A stretch of 41,184 nt of DNA from NCBI GenBank assembly GCA_947476405.1, contig CANJQG010000014.1, forward strand, positions 1-41,184. Reading direction: 5' to 3'. The notes under the pieces were generated by a model. The model saw only the letters and a list, made by a program, of their open reading frames with translations, made no database searches and had not been told where the DNA came from. The stretch is from Thiotrichales bacterium. GTDB taxonomy: Bacteria; Pseudomonadota; Gammaproteobacteria; Francisellales; CACEW01. Positions 1 through 8,950 of the stretch are shown here, piece by piece. The position numbers and the translations under genes are program-made. The stretch's first letter is position 1. Every line of letters starts with the position of its first letter.

Positions 1-147
1 AGGGAATGCCCTGCCTGGAAAATCGAAAAATTGTTTATTTTTGATGCAATACAGCTGGAAAATTACCCGCGGACGCCTAACGCCGTCAATACGTTCAGAT
101 TCTGCTGTTTATCTGGCCATTTCTGAAAATAATATTGCAAGAGGCTC
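1..147. mobile_element. Probable IS terminal end (partial)
   Basis: Positions 131-147 read AATATTGCAAGAGGCTC, the exact reverse complement of positions 41040-41056 at the other end of the window. The sequence beyond the 17 bp is unrelated at the two ends, as expected for the left and right ends of one insertion sequence. The GAGCC...TTGCAA start resembles terminal repeats of some IS5-group elements (from memory, not checked). No transposase can be recognised in these 147 bases; a frame open from base 1 stops at 124-126. The assignment is an inference. Confidence 0.45.
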
Positions 148-171
148 TTAAGTTATTTAAAAAAAAAGAAT

Positions 172-256
172 TGGTGCCGACGGAGAGACTCGAACTCTCA
201 TGGGTTGCCCCACCACCACCTCAAGGTGGCGTGTATACCAGTTTCACCACGTCGGC
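172..256 (-). tRNA. tRNA-Leu (anticodon GAG)
   Basis: Read on the minus strand, the gene starts GCCGACG and ends CGTCGGC-A-CCA, giving a perfect 7-bp acceptor stem with an encoded CCA. The anticodon stem CCACC/GGTGG encloses the loop TTGAGGT, so the anticodon is GAG, which reads CUC and CUU leucine codons. The long variable arm (TGGGGCAACCCA) is typical of class II tRNA-Leu, and the T arm is GAGAG-TTCGAGT-CTCTC. A run of nine T residues follows the CCA on the minus strand and may end transcription. It lies just inside the left IS-like end. Confidence 0.97.
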
Positions 257-319
257 AGCAAACACGGTAAGATTCTACCTTGTTTTTGAAAAAATGTCTA
301 GCAGATGCGTGATAAAAAA

Positions 320-808
320 TTATGCGCAAGTGTTCACGCCTATTTCAGCTAAATGCTTTGCCTGCTTCAGTAACTTTTTATTAATCAGGGGTGATGGACC
401 GACAAAAGCAAGATTTACGCTTAGGCTTGCACTGATCATTGCATTTTCATACATCACTTGGAAATGCTGAATTGTGCCCAGATTAGAAGTGGAGACTCCA
501 CAGGGCCTTTCTGTGTTTTTAATCATATAAATTTGATGGATTGTGTGATCCTGACAAGTCATCCAAAAAAAAGCATACGGACTTTGACCATAAGCCGCGC
601 CTTTTGAATCATCTGATTTGAGGGTATAACCATAGATTTTTCCAGCCCTCTCAGTCAAATAAAGCTTCAGAGGAAAGGCCTGCGGCAAAAACAAACCCGT
701 TTTATCCTGATAGGTCCCCGCATAAATTCCAGAGGAAATACCACAAGAGCGGACAGCATAACCGTAAGTAGAAAATAAAACTGCACAAAAAAATAAAGCA
801 ATCCTCAA
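320..808 (-). CDS. Small secreted protein of unknown function
   Basis: The 162-residue product begins with a short basic tip and a hydrophobic stretch (about residues 2-18, IALFFCAVLFSTYGYA), a probable Sec signal peptide with cleavage after GYA. The mature part has four cysteines (in RSCG, MTCQ, RPCG and near the C-terminus), compatible with disulfides in the periplasm. I do not recognise the family. The start is TTG at 808, overlapping the yqeY stop in TTGA, so translation is probably coupled to yqeY and the gene is the last of the murF-tolC-yqeY group. A downstream start is possible but would remove the signal peptide. Confidence 0.7.
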   Translation of the reverse strand: MRIALFFCAVLFSTYGYAVRSCGISSGIYAGTYQDKTGLFLPQAFPLKLYLTERAGKIYGYTLKSDDSKGAAYGQSPYAFFWMTCQDHTIHQIYMIKNTERPCGVSTSNLGTIQHFQVMYENAMISASLSVNLAFVGPSPLINKKLLKQAKHLAEIGVNTCA

Positions 809-1257
809 GAAAGCGCCTGTTTAATTTTTTGACTCACAGCCCCCATGTCAGCACGGCCCTGAACTTTTGGCCTTAAAATTTGCATCACTTTGCTCATATC
901 CTGCATATTGGCAGCACCCGAAGCTTGAATGGCATCTTGAATAAACCCTTCAATTTCAGCATCACTTAAAGCCTGAGGCAAATACCCCTGAATCAATTCA
1001 ATTTCAAAACGTTCTTGTGCGGCAAGATCTTCACGCTGCGCAGCCTCATATTGCTTAACAGAATCACGGCGCTGTTTGACCATTTTATCCAAAATCATCA
1101 AAATATCTTGATCCGTTAACTCAATCCGATCATCCACTTCACGCTGCTTAATTGCAGCGGTAATCAGACGAATCGTTTGCAGCTTTAACTTCTCCTGCGC
1201 GCGCATGGCATCTTTCATGTCATTGATAATTTTTGTTTTCAGGGCTGAATCTGACAT
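805..1257 (-). CDS. yqeY: GatB/YqeY domain protein
   Basis: The 150-residue protein matches the YqeY family over its full length: an N-terminal helical part (KTKIINDMKDAMRAQEKLKL, then RLITAAIKQREVD), a central lysine/arginine-rich helix (ILDKMVKQRRDSVKQYE) and the C-terminal domain with IELIQGYLPQALS and the end motif GRADMGAVSQKIKQ. YqeY resembles the tail domain of GatB, a subunit of the tRNA amidotransferase; its own role is not firmly established, though tRNA binding is suggested. It is 11 bp downstream of tolC on the same strand and overlaps the following secreted-protein gene by 4 bp, indicating one transcript. Confidence 0.93.
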   Translation of the reverse strand: MSDSALKTKIINDMKDAMRAQEKLKLQTIRLITAAIKQREVDDRIELTDQDILMILDKMVKQRRDSVKQYEAAQREDLAAQERFEIELIQGYLPQALSDAEIEGFIQDAIQASGAANMQDMSKVMQILRPKVQGRADMGAVSQKIKQALS

Positions 1258-1268
1258 TTATGATATCC

Positions 1269-2585
1269 TTATTGCGTAACTTGTAAGTATTGATTCAAGG
1301 CCAACAAGTCCTGTTCGTTCAAATTCCCTGCATCATATTTTAATTGCAACCAACTATCAATGTACTGATATTCTGCAGCGGCTAGATTACTCTCATCCTG
1401 GTATAAAATTTGTGTTGCATTCAAAACATCGACAATCGTTGCTGTCCCGACTTTATACTTCGCATTATAACTATCTAGCGTAATTTGAGCAGAACGAACG
1501 GCCTGCTTATTGGCCTTTACTTCAGATTGCGCTGATAGAACACTAAAAAAATCATTCGTTACATTACTTTTTGTCTGGCGATAAAGATTTAATTCTGTAT
1601 CTTGGGAGGAAGCGTACTGATTGGCTGCCTGCAGGGAACTTGACATCAACTCCCCCCCATTAAAGAGCGTCCAATTTAACTCCAAAGAAATCGTTGCATT
1701 GTCTTCATATGGCCCCAATGGCGCAACAGCCGGGGACACATCATCACGATAAAAAGTCTGCCCATAAGAGGCCACCAAGGAAACCGTTGGCAATTGATTC
1801 CCTACCTTCACATTTACATTCGCCAAAGCTGCTTTCGTTGTATCATGCTGTGAAATCAAAATAGGATTATGAAGCAAAGCCTGATCGACCCAAGCCTTGA
1901 TCTGATTGGGAACAGGCGGAACAAACGGAAAATCTTTTTTCACGATGGCCAGATTTGTTTCCAACTTTCCGGTATATTCGCGCAAAGTTTGATTGCTATC
2001 CGCTAGAATATTTTGATTTTGCACCAAGGTTGCGGCAGCACTTTCCTGATTCGCTTCTGCCTGCGCCACATCTGTAAAAGTGGCCACACCGACTTCAAAT
2101 TTTTGCTTGGTTTGCGTCAAGGTGGTATCGAGCGATTTAAGCTGCGCTTCTGCAAAAGCAACATTATCTTCCGCTTGCAAGACTGCAAAATAATCTTCCG
2201 CCACCGTCAAGGTAAAGTTCTGGGTTTGAGATTGATAAGTCGCATCGGATGCATCAGCCGTGTATTTGACATCCACCATGGCTGCAAAAGCAGTATAATT
2301 AAATATGGGCTGCGTTAAAGTGAGCGCATATCCATCACTCGAATAAGAGGTGTTAAACCCACCTTGCGCAAATGTATTGTAGGCAACATTGCCTGTCACA
2401 GCCACTTGTGGCAATAAAGCACCGATTGCAAACGGAATTTCAGCATTACTCGCTTGATTGGTCGCATGATCCCCAGTCAGAATGGGTGAGCTGTTCTGAG
2501 CATCCTGATAGACACTGATTAAATCACTGGCATGCACCTGTGTAAACGTAAAAGCCAACAAACTCAAACATATACGTTCACGCAT
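1269..2585 (-). CDS. tolC: TolC family outer membrane efflux protein
   Basis: The 438-residue protein starts with a signal peptide (to about residue 19, QVHA) followed by DLISVYQDAQNSSPIL, the usual first helix of TolC. Two structural repeats are visible, with the family motifs AEDYFAVLQAEDNVAFAEAQ, KFEVGVATFTDVAQAEAN and, in the second half, YNAKYKVGTATIVDVLNATQ. TolC forms a trimeric outer-membrane channel and periplasmic tunnel that exports drugs or proteins with inner-membrane pumps. The start codon overlaps the murF stop by one base. The RND adaptor and pump at 11498-15659 carry no outer-membrane partner of their own and could use this channel (inference). Confidence 0.93.
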   Translation of the reverse strand: MRERICLSLLAFTFTQVHASDLISVYQDAQNSSPILTGDHATNQASNAEIPFAIGALLPQVAVTGNVAYNTFAQGGFNTSYSSDGYALTLTQPIFNYTAFAAMVDVKYTADASDATYQSQTQNFTLTVAEDYFAVLQAEDNVAFAEAQLKSLDTTLTQTKQKFEVGVATFTDVAQAEANQESAAATLVQNQNILADSNQTLREYTGKLETNLAIVKKDFPFVPPVPNQIKAWVDQALLHNPILISQHDTTKAALANVNVKVGNQLPTVSLVASYGQTFYRDDVSPAVAPLGPYEDNATISLELNWTLFNGGELMSSSLQAANQYASSQDTELNLYRQTKSNVTNDFFSVLSAQSEVKANKQAVRSAQITLDSYNAKYKVGTATIVDVLNATQILYQDESNLAAAEYQYIDSWLQLKYDAGNLNEQDLLALNQYLQVTQ

Positions 2586-3928
2586 TAGACATCCCCATTC
2601 ACAATTTTACTCACTATTTCATCCATTTTTTGACTATGCACGCCTTTAATCAAAACCATCGTCCCCGACATAAGCATTGATTGTAACACAGAGAACAGCG
2701 CTTGTTTATCATTAAAATAACGCGCCTGTGGGCAAAGCATTAAAATAGGCGTCAAAACAGCCTGATTTCCACACAAAAAAACCTGATCCAGATGAGCATC
2801 TCGGCACCACTCTCCCACCTTTTGGTGATATAAAGCGGCATCTGCGCCCAACTCCCCTAAATGTGTCATCACAAAGATTTTTTTACCTTTGAATAACGCA
2901 AGCGTATCAATGGCATTTTTGACGGCATTGACACTGGCATTATAACTATCATCAATCAAAATACAGCCATTTTTTAAAATAATTTTATGAAAGCGGCCTG
3001 GCACCCCCTCCATTTTTGAAAGCCCCACCGCAATATCACGCAAAGAAGCCCCAACGCTTAAAGCCACTGCTGCAGCGGCCACTGCATTTTTTACAATATG
3101 CTGACCTGAGAGAGAAATCCCAATACTCATCGTACCAATCGGCGTGTTAAGATCAAAATCAACCCCCTGTTCATGAAAATGAATGTTTGAAGACCGCACC
3201 GTGGCCTGAGGCGCATTACCATAGGTCACTACATGGCGACGATCAATCTTTTCAGCCCAATGCAAGGCATAGGGCTCTGTTAAATCAATCACTGCAATTC
3301 CAGAGGACTTGAGATGCACAAAAATATCCGATTTTTCTTTTGAAACCCCCTCATAGGACCCCAATTTTTCTAAATGCGAGGCGCCAATATTCGTAATCAA
3401 TGCCACAGTGGGCTCTGCAATGCGAGCGATATAGTCAATCTCTCCTGGACTATTAGTCCCCATTTCAAGCACTGCGTAACGATGTCGGGGCGTAAGCTGC
3501 AAGAGCGTTAAAGGCAAGCCATACGCATTATTAAAATTGCCTTGCGTTGCTAATGTGGGCCCGCTTTCACGCAGAATGCTAGCAATCATTTCTTTGGTCG
3601 TCGTTTTGCCGCAACTGCCCGTTAAAGCAATGATCGGAATATGAAATTGCGCACGCCAAACATGCGCCATATCCCCTAAAGCCTTGAGGGTATCTTTAAC
3701 AATGATTTGTGGGATAGTGAGTTCACACAGGTGATCGACCAATACGGCACTCGCTCCTTTCTCAATCGCATCCGCAATAAATTCATGGCCGTCTTTTTCG
3801 CGACGAATGGCGACATAAATCTGCCCTGACTCAAGCGTACGACTATCAATACTCACGCCATGAAAAGACAAGTCTTCACCGATATATTCCGCACCGATTC
3901 TTTGGGCTAACTGTTTTAAGCTGAGCAT
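2585..3928 (-). CDS. murF: UDP-MurNAc-tripeptide:D-Ala-D-Ala ligase
   Basis: The 447-residue enzyme joins D-Ala-D-Ala to the UDP-MurNAc tripeptide in the cytoplasm, the last soluble step of peptidoglycan precursor synthesis. The N-terminal substrate domain has GVSIDSRTLESGQIYVAI, the ATP loop is ALTGSCGKTTTKEM (about residues 100-113), and the Mur-ligase central motifs NFNNAYGLPLTLL and AVLEMGTNSPGEI are intact. The C-terminal domain has GRFH and LIDDSYNAS. The length is usual for MurF. It stands alone, away from the dcw cluster, heading the murF-tolC-yqeY group and divergent from truB with a 56-bp gap that must hold both promoters. Confidence 0.95.
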   Translation of the reverse strand: MLSLKQLAQRIGAEYIGEDLSFHGVSIDSRTLESGQIYVAIRREKDGHEFIADAIEKGASAVLVDHLCELTIPQIIVKDTLKALGDMAHVWRAQFHIPIIALTGSCGKTTTKEMIASILRESGPTLATQGNFNNAYGLPLTLLQLTPRHRYAVLEMGTNSPGEIDYIARIAEPTVALITNIGASHLEKLGSYEGVSKEKSDIFVHLKSSGIAVIDLTEPYALHWAEKIDRRHVVTYGNAPQATVRSSNIHFHEQGVDFDLNTPIGTMSIGISLSGQHIVKNAVAAAAVALSVGASLRDIAVGLSKMEGVPGRFHKIILKNGCILIDDSYNASVNAVKNAIDTLALFKGKKIFVMTHLGELGADAALYHQKVGEWCRDAHLDQVFLCGNQAVLTPILMLCPQARYFNDKQALFSVLQSMLMSGTMVLIKGVHSQKMDEIVSKIVNGDV

Positions 3929-3984
3929 TTGACATTCGTTGAATTTTTGCCTATTGTAGCCACTTTTAATGCATTTGGCTAGAG

Positions 3985-4680
3985 ATGGAAAAGCGCATCA
4001 TTGATGGATTTTTAATTTTGAACAAGCCGGCTGGCATGACTTCCAATCGCGCATTACAAACAGTTAAACGCTTATTTCAAGCCAAAAAAGCAGGTTTTGT
4101 AGGCACACTAGATCCTTTTGCAACGGGAATGTTACCCATTTGTTTTGGAAAAGCGACCAAGCTTTCTGAAGCCCTGCATGAACATCCCAAAATTTATATT
4201 GCGACCCTACAACTTGGCACTGCAACCAACACCGGTGATACAGAAGGCGAAATCACGAAGCAATCTCCTGTTCCGCCTTTAAATCTTGATCAAATCAAAG
4301 CGATACTCCCTGAATTTACGGGCCTCATTCAACAAATACCCCCCATGTTTTCCGCTCTCAAAAAAGATGGCCAACCCTTATATAAGCTGGCCCGTCAAGG
4401 CATTGAAGTAGAGCGTGCCCCACGTGAAGTCACCGTCTATGATTTAATGGCTTTAGATTATCTAAATGGCATTTTAATTTTTAAAGTACAATCCTCAAAA
4501 GGCCTTTATGTTCGTGTTTTAGCAGAAGATCTAGCGAAAAAATTAGGCACATGCGGGCATCTAATCGCCTTACATCGCCAAGAATGCGCCGGATTTTTGG
4601 AAACTGATCTGGTTTTATTAGAGACCTTACAGAGTCAAGCTGAAACACGAGATGCTTTTTTACGCCCCCTTCCGCTCTAA
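3985..4680 (+). CDS. truB: tRNA pseudouridine-55 synthase (short form)
   Basis: TruB converts U55 in the T loop of tRNA to pseudouridine. The 231 residues contain the family signatures GFLILNKPAGMTSNRAL (residues 8-24) and GFVGTLDPFATGMLPI with the catalytic Asp at residue 43, then KIYIATLQLGTATNTGD and SSKGLYVRVLAEDL. The C-terminal PUA-like domain of longer TruB proteins (about 300 residues in E. coli) is missing: the protein stops just after the catalytic domain, in frame and without signs of frameshift. It is not next to infB-rbfA, its usual neighbours. The start ATG gives the expected N-terminus. Confidence 0.94.
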   Translation: MEKRIIDGFLILNKPAGMTSNRALQTVKRLFQAKKAGFVGTLDPFATGMLPICFGKATKLSEALHEHPKIYIATLQLGTATNTGDTEGEITKQSPVPPLNLDQIKAILPEFTGLIQQIPPMFSALKKDGQPLYKLARQGIEVERAPREVTVYDLMALDYLNGILIFKVQSSKGLYVRVLAEDLAKKLGTCGHLIALHRQECAGFLETDLVLLETLQSQAETRDAFLRPLPL

Positions 4681-4759
4681 AATGCAAACCCTACTGACAT
4701 TGCCAAATATTCCCTAAGTATTGTAAGATGAATCTCATCGTGATTGACCTCTGGATACT

Positions 4760-6652
4760 ATGACTTACACCGCCTCTTCGATTGAAGTTTTAACGGGATT
4801 GGACCCGGTAAAACGACGGCCGGGGATGTATACGGACACAACCCGCCCCAACCACCTGATTCAGGAAGTCGTCGACAATAGCGTGGATGAAGCCCTCGCA
4901 GGGCATGCTAAAAAAATTACAGTGACTTTATTTGAGGATTTATCCGCTTCTGTGGAAGATGATGGGCGTGGAATGCCAGTCGATCTTCACCCTGAAGAAG
5001 GCGTATCTGGGGTTGAGCTCATTATGACACGCCTTCATGCTGGCGGAAAATTCAATCATGACTCGTATGAAGTATCAGGAGGCTTACATGGCGTGGGGGT
5101 ATCCGTTGTGAACGCCCTGTCTTCTAAAGTCGAAGTACGCATCAAGCGCGATGCACAACTTTATGCAATCGATTTTAGCCATGGTGACAAAACATCAGAA
5201 CTCACTCCCATTGGAAAAGTAGCTAAAAAAGAAACCGGAACCTGTGTCCATTTTTGGCCAGAAATACGCTATTTTGACTCTCCTAAAATTTCGGTCCCTC
5301 GCTTAAAACAAGTCCTTCGCGCCAAAGCTGTTTTACTGCCTGGCTTGTCCGTTCGCCTGATTGATTTAATTAACGATACGGATGAAACTTGGTGTTTTGA
5401 AGAAGGTCTTGCTGATTATTTAAAGCAAACCCTTCAAGGCTCAGTGATTTTGCCTGAGGAACCTTTTGTTGGCCATTTGAAATTGCAGGGTGAAAGCGTG
5501 GATTGGGCCTTGGCATGGGTGACTGAAAAAGTGGGCAGCGAAATTCCTGGGGAAAGTTATGTTAATTTGATTCCGACTGCGCAGGGAGGAACACATGTTA
5601 ATGGCTTACGTTCAGGTATTTTAGAGGCCATGCGCCAATTCTGCGAACTCCGAAATCTCTTACCTCGTGGTGTTAAATTATCACCTGAGGATATTTTTTC
5701 GGATTGTACTTTTATTTTATCTGTCAAATTACGAGACCCCCAATTTGCAGGCCAAACCAAAGAACGCCTCTCTTCACGTGAATGTGCGAGCTTTGTGATG
5801 AATGCCGTTCAGGATGCATTGAGTCTTTGGCTCAATCAAAATGTAGACATCGGCGAACTCCTGGCTGAATTGTCCATCAATAATGCACAAAAACGCCTCA
5901 AAGCAGATAAAAAAATTACCCGAAAAAAAATCATGAATGGCCCCGCTCTACCCGGGAAGCTGGCAGATTGCAGCTGTCAAAATCCTGAGCACTCCGAACT
6001 CTTCCTAGTGGAAGGAGACTCCGCTGGCGGTTCGGCCAAACAAGCGCGTGATAAAGAGTTTCAAGCCGTTATGCCTCTGCGCGGAAAAATTCTCAATACC
6101 TGGGAAGTCGATGCAAATGAAGTTTTGGCTTCACAAGAAGTCCATGATATTGCGGTCGCAATTGGTGTAGATCCAGATTCTCATGACTTATCTGGCTTGC
6201 GTTATTACAAAATTTGTATCTTGGCGGATGCGGATTCTGATGGCGCGCATATCGCCACTTTGCTTTGTGCTTTATTTCTTAAACATTTTCAACCTCTCGT
6301 GGCCCAGGGCCGTATTTTTATTGCGATGCCACCGCTATATCGCATCGATGCTGGAAAGGAAGTCCATTATGCATTAGATAATCATGAGCGCGATGCTATT
6401 TTTGCTAAATTGAAAGCCGCAAAATCCAATCAAAAAATCAATGTACTCCGATTTAAAGGTCTCGGTGAAATGAACCCGCTGCAATTGCGCGAAACCACGA
6501 TGGCCCGCGATACACGCCGCCTGGTTTGTTTAAGCCTAGATACCCCAGAAGAAAGTATTCGTGTTATGGATATGCTGCTTTCAAAAGGACGCGCTGCGGA
6601 TCGCAAGATCTGGCTGGAGACTGAAGGAGATTTAGCTGCGGCACAAATCTAA
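4760..6652 (+). CDS. parE: DNA topoisomerase IV subunit B
   Basis: The 630-residue product has the length of E. coli ParE. It carries the GHKL ATPase with RRPGMYTDTTRPNHLIQEVV, DNSVDEALAG (catalytic Glu), EDDGRGMPVDLHP and GGLHGVGVSVVNAL, the transducer domain (QTKERLSS), and the TOPRIM domain with EGDSAGGSAKQARD, MPLRGKILNTWEV and the acidic DADSDGAHI metal site. The choice of ParE over GyrB rests on overall length, the absence of the long GyrB insert and wording such as TSSIEVLTGLDPVKRRPGMY-type N-terminus. Topo IV decatenates daughter chromosomes. No parC is present here. It converges with the next gene with only 4 bp between stops. Confidence 0.95.
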   Translation: MTYTASSIEVLTGLDPVKRRPGMYTDTTRPNHLIQEVVDNSVDEALAGHAKKITVTLFEDLSASVEDDGRGMPVDLHPEEGVSGVELIMTRLHAGGKFNHDSYEVSGGLHGVGVSVVNALSSKVEVRIKRDAQLYAIDFSHGDKTSELTPIGKVAKKETGTCVHFWPEIRYFDSPKISVPRLKQVLRAKAVLLPGLSVRLIDLINDTDETWCFEEGLADYLKQTLQGSVILPEEPFVGHLKLQGESVDWALAWVTEKVGSEIPGESYVNLIPTAQGGTHVNGLRSGILEAMRQFCELRNLLPRGVKLSPEDIFSDCTFILSVKLRDPQFAGQTKERLSSRECASFVMNAVQDALSLWLNQNVDIGELLAELSINNAQKRLKADKKITRKKIMNGPALPGKLADCSCQNPEHSELFLVEGDSAGGSAKQARDKEFQAVMPLRGKILNTWEVDANEVLASQEVHDIAVAIGVDPDSHDLSGLRYYKICILADADSDGAHIATLLCALFLKHFQPLVAQGRIFIAMPPLYRIDAGKEVHYALDNHERDAIFAKLKAAKSNQKINVLRFKGLGEMNPLQLRETTMARDTRRLVCLSLDTPEESIRVMDMLLSKGRAADRKIWLETEGDLAAAQI

Positions 6653-6656
6653 CCCT

Positions 6657-8174
6657 TTAACGTCCTGACAAAGTACTGAAAGAATAACTGACTCCCGCAT
6701 TCATGACGGTTGAGCCAAAACCACCTTGCACTGAAATTAAACGCCCAACCGAAGCCTGCAAGCCCCAACTCGATGTCACTTGATCATTCAGCCCGACCAA
6801 AGGTTCAAGCATCGCGCCATCACCAATATCTAAACCGGCACCGCCTGCGGCCCCACCCAACGCTTCAGCAAAAACAGCAACGGGGCTGTTATGATAAATC
6901 GGCAGTTGTACACCGCCCCCAATCATTCCGGAGAAATATCCTCCGACCTGATATCCAGAGTAGGCAAAGGCGCTTTGTCCCGTCAAATAGAAATAATGAT
7001 TGAGATTATAATCCAGATTGACATTGGCCAGCTGAATGGCACTGCTATTACTATTCGTCCGCGCTGGATTAAAATAAGTTTCATTTAAAACCCGAACACG
7101 CCAGCCTTGATAGGTTAATTGACTGGGCACGCTAGAGCTTCCGGTATCCGCAAGATATGCATTATCAAAACGGTATTTCAAGATCAATGACATCACTGCG
7201 GCATTAAAAGTACCATCAGGTGCATCCAGATACCCCCCATCTAATTCAGCAGAAAAAGAAGGCGTCAGCAAGACATCGACACCCAGAGTAGGCTCTACAA
7301 TAAAACCGCCTCCCGTATTAATCCCAGCACCTCCACCTGAACCCACGCCCAACTTACCCACTAAACTGACAGAATTCAAAACTGGAATTTCATATCCAGG
7401 GCCGACAATTAAAGCCGCATAACCATTAGAGTGTCCATGCACTGCGCCTGTTCCCTGAATAAATCCAAAGGCATGGGTGGTAAAATAGTGGCCCATTTCC
7501 ACGCCCACCAATTGGATATTACCCGCATCAATTTGATCACTCGTATTAGTGACATTCGAAGCAGGGAAATAAGCCTCCCCCACTAAGCCAAAATAATCAC
7601 GACCCATCGCCAGAGAATGGCCTGAGGTATCAAAAGGCGTCCCTGCCAGGCTGGCATTCCCATAATCAAAGGTAAAGGGAACGGTCAGTACCAATTCAGC
7701 CTGCGAACTATGAATCGATCCAGATGGGAAATTCACATAGGTATAATCCAGGCCCAAATTAAAATGGGTAAAATGATAGCTTAATCCCGCATAAGGCTGA
7801 TAAAATAAGCCCGAACCGACAGGGGTTTGATGTCCGCCACCCGCGCCCACTTTACTGCCTAAGTCAATCCAAATCGGCCCGACAATCGGATGCTGATAGC
7901 CGCCTTCAAAATTCAAAGCAAAATAACCGCTGTGCCCTCCAGAAACGCCATTATCGACCCCCATACCACCATACCAATTCGGCGTAAAGTTAACCAACCC
8001 TTCTAAAGTTACCGTCCCCAAAGGCTGCAAATCATTCGGCATATTATATTGCTGATAGGTGGCTTGAAAAGACATGGGCTGGGATTCCAACCCCGAATTT
8101 GAGGAGGGATCAGCCATTGCGTAGGAAGCATAGGCTAAAAGCATTGACACACTGAGAATTTTAAGAGGATGCAT
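6657..8174 (-). CDS. Outer-membrane-like protein with three repeats
   Basis: The 505-residue protein has a clear signal peptide (residues 1-21, ending YASYAMA). The rest is glycine- and aromatic-rich with alternating hydrophobic residues and ends in YSF plus a short tail, as in outer-membrane beta barrels. Three diverged copies of a unit of about 140-150 residues can be aligned by eye: about 34-169, 192-336 and 357-499. Each has an early YF/YN strand, a SGY/NGY segment, GxGY-xxPI or similar, a glycine-rich turn (VGAGGG, GSGGGAG, GAAGGAG), a Px(A/V/L)G segment and a closing aromatic strand (FTF, YRF, YSF). I do not recognise the family. It lies 38 bp downstream of the ABC permease on the same strand. 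Confidence 0.75.
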   Translation of the reverse strand: MHPLKILSVSMLLAYASYAMADPSSNSGLESQPMSFQATYQQYNMPNDLQPLGTVTLEGLVNFTPNWYGGMGVDNGVSGGHSGYFALNFEGGYQHPIVGPIWIDLGSKVGAGGGHQTPVGSGLFYQPYAGLSYHFTHFNLGLDYTYVNFPSGSIHSSQAELVLTVPFTFDYGNASLAGTPFDTSGHSLAMGRDYFGLVGEAYFPASNVTNTSDQIDAGNIQLVGVEMGHYFTTHAFGFIQGTGAVHGHSNGYAALIVGPGYEIPVLNSVSLVGKLGVGSGGGAGINTGGGFIVEPTLGVDVLLTPSFSAELDGGYLDAPDGTFNAAVMSLILKYRFDNAYLADTGSSSVPSQLTYQGWRVRVLNETYFNPARTNSNSSAIQLANVNLDYNLNHYFYLTGQSAFAYSGYQVGGYFSGMIGGGVQLPIYHNSPVAVFAEALGGAAGGAGLDIGDGAMLEPLVGLNDQVTSSWGLQASVGRLISVQGGFGSTVMNAGVSYSFSTLSGR

Positions 8175-8212
8175 GATTTTTTAGCTTTGATTTAAATGCG
8201 TCGAGACTACAC

Positions 8213-8950
8213 CTAATCCTTCCAAAAAACAAGACCGGAAAGCAAGACCGACATCGCCCCATATAAAAGCAAAGTGCTCAACAATAAAATTAATAAAGCC
8301 GCAAAAAGCAAAGCGACATCAAGGCGACTCAAGGCATTCTGCATCACAAAACCCAAGCCATTGCTGCCCCCCACCCATTCTGCAATCAGAGCTGATAAAA
8401 CAGCCCAGGTGATCGCAACACGCAACCCTGCAGCCAAATAGGGCAAACTAGCTGGAAAAACAACGAATCGAAAAAGGCGAAAAGGATGCACATTCATTGT
8501 GGCTGCAAGATCCAAATACAAAGGCTTTACCTGGTCTAATCCGGCCATAAAACTAGCAAAAATTGGAAAAAACAAAGCCAAAACAATAATGGTCAATTTT
8601 GCGCTCCAGCCAAATCCTAACCACAGAATAATCAAAGGTGCGATAATTAACATCGGCAAAGCCTGACTAATAATCACCAAAGGATGAACCAAGCGCGCAA
8701 AAACGGGACAGAGGTAGGCCATAAAGCCGAGTAAAAACGCTAAAAATAAAGCCAATGCAAAGCCCAGGATTGCTTCCAAAAAAGTCGCACAAAACGCCTC
8801 TGCCAAGAGCGCATGATTTTGAATTAAAGAAGTAAAAACAGCAGCAGGACTTGGCAAAAAATAATCCGGCACTTGAAAAAAAAGCTTTACCCCAAGCCAA
8901 ACCAAGCCCAATGCCAAACAAAAAAGCAAAACTTCAACACTTTTTTTCAT
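8213..8950 (-). CDS. ABC transporter permease, SsuC/TauC/ThiX type
   Basis: The 245-residue protein has about six membrane segments and the BPD-transport EAA-type cytoplasmic loop (LDLAATMNVHPFRLFRFVVFPASLPYLAAGLRVA, read as the coupling helix). The IISQALPMLIIAPLIILW and GWSAKLTIIVLALFFPIF segments are typical of the nitrate/sulfonate/taurine/thiamine-precursor permease group. Its start overlaps the ATPase stop by 4 bp (ATGA). Together they would form an importer, but no periplasmic binding protein is nearby, so the substrate cannot be named; a thiamine-precursor or sulfonate-type solute is only a family-level guess. Confidence 0.9.
   Translation of the reverse strand: MKKSVEVLLFCLALGLVWLGVKLFFQVPDYFLPSPAAVFTSLIQNHALLAEAFCATFLEAILGFALALFLAFLLGFMAYLCPVFARLVHPLVIISQALPMLIIAPLIILWLGFGWSAKLTIIVLALFFPIFASFMAGLDQVKPLYLDLAATMNVHPFRLFRFVVFPASLPYLAAGLRVAITWAVLSALIAEWVGGSNGLGFVMQNALSRLDVALLFAALLILLLSTLLLYGAMSVLLSGLVFWKD

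Noticed and set aside
135..470. Open frame on the plus strand over the tRNA-Leu gene
   Set aside because: It runs through the tRNA and the antisense of the small secreted-protein gene and has no protein-like features.
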